In this document: piece by piece, positions 7,901 to 8,976 of the stretch
Position numbering within the stretch: position 1 is the stretch's first letter
Layout of the letters: each line of letters begins with the position of its first letter
DNA from: SFDP01 sp051653625
GTDB lineage: Bacteria > Bacillota > Clostridia > Lachnospirales > Lachnospiraceae
Direction of reading: 5' to 3'
Assembly: GCA_051653625.1 (NCBI GenBank)
Contig: JBOFWM010000103.1
Coordinates: 1-8,976, forward strand
Length of the DNA stretch: 8,976 bases
Translations under genes and position numbers: made by a program
Notes under the pieces: model-generated
What the model saw: only the letters and a program-made list of their open reading frames with translations
Told to the model about the DNA's origin: nothing
Databases searched by the model: none

Positions 7901-8976
7901 TCGTATATAGGTGGAATCATAGGCTATGCAAGTGGTGACGCAGAAATGAATTTGTTTGTTAATACGGGTAACATTACAATTGATACAACACAGACAACTC
8001 TTTCTGGAGATAAAAATCTTGTAGTACAAGATATTGGAGGCATCGTAGGTTATTTTGCAGCACGCGACCAGAATGGTAGCAGTATTAGTAAAATTGTGGA
8101 TGCCACGAATAAAGGTAAGATTACATTCGAATTATCAGAGAGCCCTAAGGAAACAACTGTAGTTCGAGTTGGTGGAATTGCAGGAAGTGTTTCTGCTAAT
8201 TCAAAAATAGAATATTGTATCAATGAAGCATCGGTACTTGCACCAAAAGATAGTTCAACAGATATCGGAGGAATTACAGGGAAAAACCAAGGCCTCTTAT
8301 ATTCAAATGTAACAAAAGAAAATGTGATCGTACAAGGATATGAAAATGTAGGTGGAATTGCAGGCTCAACAATCGGAATTAAAAGTAAGATTACAAGTGT
8401 AGTTAAGGGAACAGATTCGGATACAATAGAGTATACGATCACACAAAATAATGCAGCTGTATTTGGAACAAAGAAGGTAGGAGGAATTGTTGGATATAGT
8501 CAAGTAGCTACCATTCAAACTGTTTTAAATACAGGTGCGGTAACATTAGGCACAAGTACTTTGTTAGATGAAACTACAAGTGCAGGTGGAATCGTTGGAA
8601 CTTCACAGTTTTTAGAAGAGAGTACCATAAAAGGTGTTATAGCGAATGCGTACAATTTTGGAAAAGTGAAATTTGAGAATTCTTCTAATCAACGCTATTT
8701 AGGAGGATTAGTAGGATATCGTGAGTTGAATGGAACTTCTGCATCAACAAGTATCAAAGATTCCTTTTATTATGATAATAACTCAATAGATAGCTCACAA
8801 CCAAATGGGGATATTCCTGCGGCGGTACTTGCAATTGGTTCAGAACCAGAAGGAGCATATCATGTAGACTCAGAGGATCAAGACAGAGGAGCAGGTAAGC
8901 AAGTAGATTTAGAAAAACCAGTACGTTATAAATGGAGTGAGGCTGTTTATAATGAGTTGTACAAAGTATTTACAGG
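1304..8976 (+). CDS. Giant modular type IV pilin with GLUG-repeat beta-helix, 3' end outside window
   Basis: I translated this frame to the right edge and found 2557 complete codons with no stop, so the gene is open at its 3' end. Domains in order: residues 1-14, prepilin leader ending in Lys-Gly; Phe15 with FTLIE (Glu19 at mature position 5); hydrophobic helix to about residue 46; pilin head to about 206, paralogous to the protein encoded upstream; beta-rich linker about 207-410; an FSVHNARHL lead-in at 419-427; and about 50 GLUG-type repeats from about 503 to 2471. The repeat pattern is (V/I/A)GG-I-(V/A/I)-G, often followed by N and then (I/V)xNCTNxGxV, at about 37 residues on average. A non-repeat segment follows residue 2472. 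GLUG repeats are known from large bacterial surface proteins and IgA-protease-like adhesins and probably fold as parallel beta-helices. The inferred role is a pilus-associated, probably tip-located adhesin held by its pilin module. Modular pilins with grafted domains are known (PilB and PilC of Streptococcus sanguinis), but this graft is far larger. Export of so large a passenger by a pilus machine is unproven. Confidence 0.85.
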   Translation, partial: MGRTMIKRLKESKGFTLIEMIITITIITILSGLVIAGITGYVTTAYMNRVNETAKTVFFATQNYLTREKQLGNLSEVNDIAKSYGSEISEATLEQIFKAQDPNFDFNAYKEKYSTSSIRYILLNKGQGTMESSNPIYTIVNTYIEDKELLENTFLIEYDSKSGVVRSVFYTEKANTFTYDGDQTTRENIMLRDSKSLRSKRQGYYGVDTTSLAKYNIDIDSPKEVMLVNEERLYLQWKESDVISTNPSLNDSLNQDLIYKVEVYREKGNKDELLFTIDDIKTSDSYHTSLALAEARLNNNKLVISYKDDIYQLMFDSVHNSIFDLFYGSEKSDQIVINENASVEQLSATDVIYCTVSVSLDDTTEYQGESLPAVSNLQSSNYGGGDESITFQGTTTIVSVGGNGYLEEDGTSEEDGTAFSVHNARHLNNMRNAKNTACFVQRGSIDWATSEEDENAGLFNEDFEPVSFKDMKGSSIKQALETETIYQGMYRVAKSSLEENEVYKISNIKIRKNTNNNVGIFKENMGSISGIYLEKSSISGGHTVGAIAGSNGYKGIIKDITLDTCEVSGGFYVGGIVGKNIENAEILNIKSKTNVLANTTLEAVDTEKNASLGQYVGGIAGENSGSIKEATTAIIGTSTIGTGSVAGLKNVGGIVGANRGNNAIVEEALNYNRIVLLDENAKDLADFGGIAGSNDEQGTISNSSNMREISMELNGYNTLRAQDRVENIGGIVGRNNSTVKNSSYKVELESKKTEFLNNLLTELKKSKMPQYFGVNVGGLIGLNEKNGVVSDCTSDGIVVGYRVVGGAIGYNKGRYAHITSFVGRILSAFNTKMTQVSGLVVASDQLAGGIFGANEGASITDLTNNANVFAKSGAGGIIGVNGAYGSFTELNVENENYYNNLIQPSFANGTIINNATISNCKNTGLVYALTAYAGGISGINTGTITKSNSVVRSLELFTLEDYKQLSYADCVGGIVGLNIGTITGDSGTTTVTQVYGRDFIGGIVGLNKGEVSNYRKAEGEVYSSGQAVGGTIGLNWNSKTLSDNTVNNDNLTIYGEYFVGGAFGCNVTSQSGEDTSFEKTTIGSEVKIEGNAYVGGILGYQTSVGTDSFQDVVKDLENQNKKAFEAYNHTAGSSPGVGLKATIFRNCENNATVIGKRYVGGIIGYNSNISNLYVTKTNNYGAISINTTENNTTDDYYLIGGITGLNSAGGVIDQCINDGAVNSPSKYLGGISEINEGYIQFCVVGSSQNYTQDTQIVGENSVGGIVGLNNKYVVHCTTSVYAVIRGGNNTGGLVGTNGTNGVITGDGGKASPAFGSNNGDTNGTEVAGSVIGKNNTGGIVGLNEGSVEQVSIKDAKVAGETNVGGFIGYNGATGSITPGTSPTIGVIKDLTNNAELVVGRHMVGGIVGAHEASIIENCTNQGTVRATGDISTSSVATGYAGGITGYVGTGVTIKNSKNEGVVESDKSQAGGIAANNEGTVENCTNIGNVSGSRVASENSAIGGIVGINERTGKVKDNRSIKNNDETNVIDGNYIVGGLIGYNKGEISNTKDPENNVTIPITVTKSTVSGIKDSKYPHIGGIIGKVEETNDSTLKNFIFSGTIRVDANASQENYVGGIIGRLPRNMILENCIFDGTILGEGNGYAIDSSSNKTGVGGIAGYSAGTIVVYGKEIDGGTVYASNTKTSTVEGISNIGGVVGIINATHTIKLRIDGNDELIGDTSNYYTNYTQVRGIERVGGFYGQTDFTASITISKLQNEATILPNTTVSGSVNKKKTPTGFGGILGSSWAEGSTKYSVLIESCINRGNFGIENTTYGAIAAIGGILGSGHNNLLTGEYMSLNNVKNCENYGNFYYGTTQIGGIVGRIKYGTIEKCTNDGDIIRPTINYAGGILGEVTAGTLKAKTILRSVTNNGNIKTKGGNYIGGIFGGSTHSGYFYAQIEGSSSNTGSIEIISSTKNIMIGGIVGNGTKVSIIGTKEDPIVNEGSITIKSPELDRAGGIVGYIEGGNVEYAKNEGEIKLENSSNNSEKFYHIGGIIGRTWEPVKVNNCNNTGKITINQALYIGGIIGSTEGTVEVNDCTNEKSIEVTQGLYVGGIIGCINNNTTNVKIKNSMNMESGSIGGFNRYVGGVVGGIHENAIGLITVEINDCTNYAKIEGREYVGGIIGRLAARSDNTGSQSLMDCENKGEIFGQTNEKNETISYIGGIIGYASGDAEMNLFVNTGNITIDTTQTTLSGDKNLVVQDIGGIVGYFAARDQNGSSISKIVDATNKGKITFELSESPKETTVVRVGGIAGSVSANSKIEYCINEASVLAPKDSSTDIGGITGKNQGLLYSNVTKENVIVQGYENVGGIAGSTIGIKSKITSVVKGTDSDTIEYTITQNNAAVFGTKKVGGIVGYSQVATIQTVLNTGAVTLGTSTLLDETTSAGGIVGTSQFLEESTIKGVIANAYNFGKVKFENSSNQRYLGGLVGYRELNGTSASTSIKDSFYYDNNSIDSSQPNGDIPAAVLAIGSEPEGAYHVDSEDQDRGAGKQVDLEKPVRYKWSEAVYNELYKVFT
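1473..1480 (+). repeat. T8 homopolymer tract inside the pilin module
   Basis: Eight consecutive T in codons 57-59 (Val-Phe-Phe), where a slip would cut the protein off just after its membrane helix. T runs are common in such AT-rich DNA (T7 also at 19-25 and 721-727), so a regulatory meaning is only possible. Confidence 0.5.
1922..2533 (+). other. Beta-rich linker domain of the giant protein (about residues 207-410)
   Basis: The segment has alternating hydrophobic strands, for example ERLYLQW at 231-237 and LIYKVEVYRE at 257-266, a spacing reminiscent of a fibronectin type III or similar Ig-like sandwich (a tryptophan in strand B and a tyrosine in strand C). I cannot assign a family from sequence alone. 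It is followed by an acidic stretch with EEDGT repeated twice (about 407-417). It would serve as the joint between pilus core and beta-helix. Confidence 0.45.
2534..2809 (+). other. Acidic joint and beta-helix lead-in (about residues 411-502)
   Basis: Residues 416-446 (FSVHNARHLNNMRNAKN, then FVQRGSIDW) match the type of segment that commonly precedes GLUG repeats in surface proteins, of the form 'F/Y-I-x-T/N-A-x-x-L-N-x-M/I ... x-L-x-x-D-I-D'. It is followed by SFKDMKG and a YKISNIKI strand at 503-510, which leads into the first coil (VGIFKENMGSISG, 518-530). A 17-base DNA repeat with core aacatcagaagaagatg occurs at 2533-2549 and 2647-2663, encoding TSEED twice. Confidence 0.5.
4304..4324 (+). 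repeat. Exact 21-base direct repeat, copy 1 of 3
   Basis: The copy begins ggaggaattgtaggatta and encodes GGIVGLN. It is identical to 5090-5110 and 5312-5332. Copies 1 and 2 share two further bases on the right. Offsets of 786 and 222 bases are both multiples of three. Confidence 0.85.
5090..5110 (+). repeat. Exact 21-base direct repeat, copy 2 of 3
   Basis: Identical to 4304-4324 and 5312-5332 and in the same codon phase (GGIVGLN). Its left flank, gtaggaggaattgtagg from 5087, also matches 4214-4230. Confidence 0.85.
5312..5332 (+). repeat. Exact 21-base direct repeat, copy 3 of 3
   Basis: Identical to copies 1 and 2. Recombination between any two copies would delete or duplicate whole repeat units without a frameshift. 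Confidence 0.85.
7315..7321 (+). repeat. G7 homopolymer tract inside the giant gene
   Basis: Seven consecutive G (last base of codon 2004 and codons 2005-2006, giving Glu-Gly-Gly) in an otherwise AT-rich gene. A one-base slip would truncate the protein within the beta-helix. This is a candidate contingency tract; seven G is near the lower limit for known phase-variable runs. Confidence 0.6.
8717..8976 (+). other. Non-repeat segment after the beta-helix, cut by the window edge
   Basis: After the last GGLVG (2467-2471) the sequence reads SIKDSFYYDNN, the type of 'CYYD/FYYD' end seen after GLUG arrays, then a proline-containing, acidic stretch and finally a helix-like segment (KWSEAVYNELYKVFT). 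No cell-wall sorting motif or membrane anchor is visible in the part present. The remaining C-terminus, which may be a further ligand-binding domain or another repeat block, lies outside the window. Confidence 0.55.

Larger units (their letters stand above)
2810..8716 (+). repeat. GLUG-type protein repeat array, about 50 units, in-frame within the giant gene
   Basis: By eye I count about 53 occurrences of the GG-hydrophobic-x-G core between residues 545 and 2471, including a few degenerate ones (VGAIAG at 544, GGISE at 1229, GGIAA at 1470). Examples are residues 574, 617, 652, 972, 1001, 1337, 1404, 1502, 1859, 2063, 2161 and 2467. Spacing ranges from about 29 to 76 residues and averages about 37. 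Units often carry a second motif (I/V)xNCTNxGxV. At DNA level most units have diverged, but some short stretches are identical (see the direct repeats). The array is best read as a long parallel beta-helix; a rough length of several tens of nanometres is an estimate from about 20 residues per coil, not a measurement. Confidence 0.8.

Noticed and set aside
7835..8029. Short minus-strand open frame with several cysteines
   Set aside because: It is antisense to the GLUG array in a different frame, has no ribosome binding site worth noting, and its Cys/Ile content follows from AT-rich complement sequence.
3016..8442. Minus-strand open frames (for example 3016-3288, 3313-3738, 5065-5562, 5563-5760, 5899-6093, 7108-7299, 8050-8442) with recurring PTIPPT-like motifs
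   Set aside because: They all lie in one minus-strand frame and each PTIPPT is the antisense reading of a GGIVG codon string in the giant gene. They overlap an intact long gene, lack convincing ribosome binding sites and are explained by the repeats. The shared frame does, however, independently support that the giant gene has no frameshift.
2810..8716. Possible CRISPR array or DNA-level tandem repeat
   Set aside because: Spacing is irregular, the units are conserved as protein and not as DNA, and the region is one continuous coding frame.
1304..8976. Giant gene as an assembly artefact or pseudogene with hidden stops
   Set aside because: Translation line by line shows no stop and no loss of the repeat pattern up to the window edge.

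Overview
The window is AT-rich and entirely plus-strand. It holds a compact three-gene operon for type IV pilin-like proteins. The AT-rich composition, strong Shine-Dalgarno sequences (AGGAG, GGAGG), short charged class III leaders and many isoleucine, asparagine and lysine codons point to a low-GC Gram-positive bacterium. A Clostridia/Lachnospiraceae-like gut or soil anaerobe is my best guess, but this is inference and no marker gene is present to prove it.

Layout: (1) positions 1-152 are non-coding and AT-rich, with two imperfect inverted repeats and no gene. (2) 153-593 encodes a 146-residue prepilin with a canonical KEG|FTLIE cleavage/methylation site, probably a major-pilin-like subunit. 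(3) 648-1304 encodes a 218-residue pilin-like protein whose site reads KG|FSAIQ, so the usual Glu at mature position 5 is Gln. (4) 1304 to the right edge (8976) is one uninterrupted reading frame of 2557 complete codons with no stop in the window. It starts with another canonical prepilin motif (KG|FTLIE). Its first ~206 residues are a full paralogue of the protein encoded just upstream, and this pilin module is fused to a ~200-residue beta-rich linker. A huge GLUG-type (GGIVG-like) repeat array follows, with about 50 units over ~1950 residues, presumably a parallel beta-helix stalk. A non-repeat segment starts just before the window ends.

Interpretation: the third gene appears to encode a giant modular pilin, a type IV pilin domain carrying a very large repeat adhesin. 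The two small genes would supply a major subunit and a minor/priming-type subunit. Genes 2 and 3 overlap by one base (TAATG), so they are probably translationally coupled and made together. The pilus machinery (assembly ATPase, platform protein, prepilin peptidase) is not in this window, so the assembly route is inferred from the leader peptides only. The C-terminus of the giant protein is unseen. The minus strand has several open frames with PTIPPT-type repeats, but these are mirror images of the GGIVG-coding DNA and not genes.
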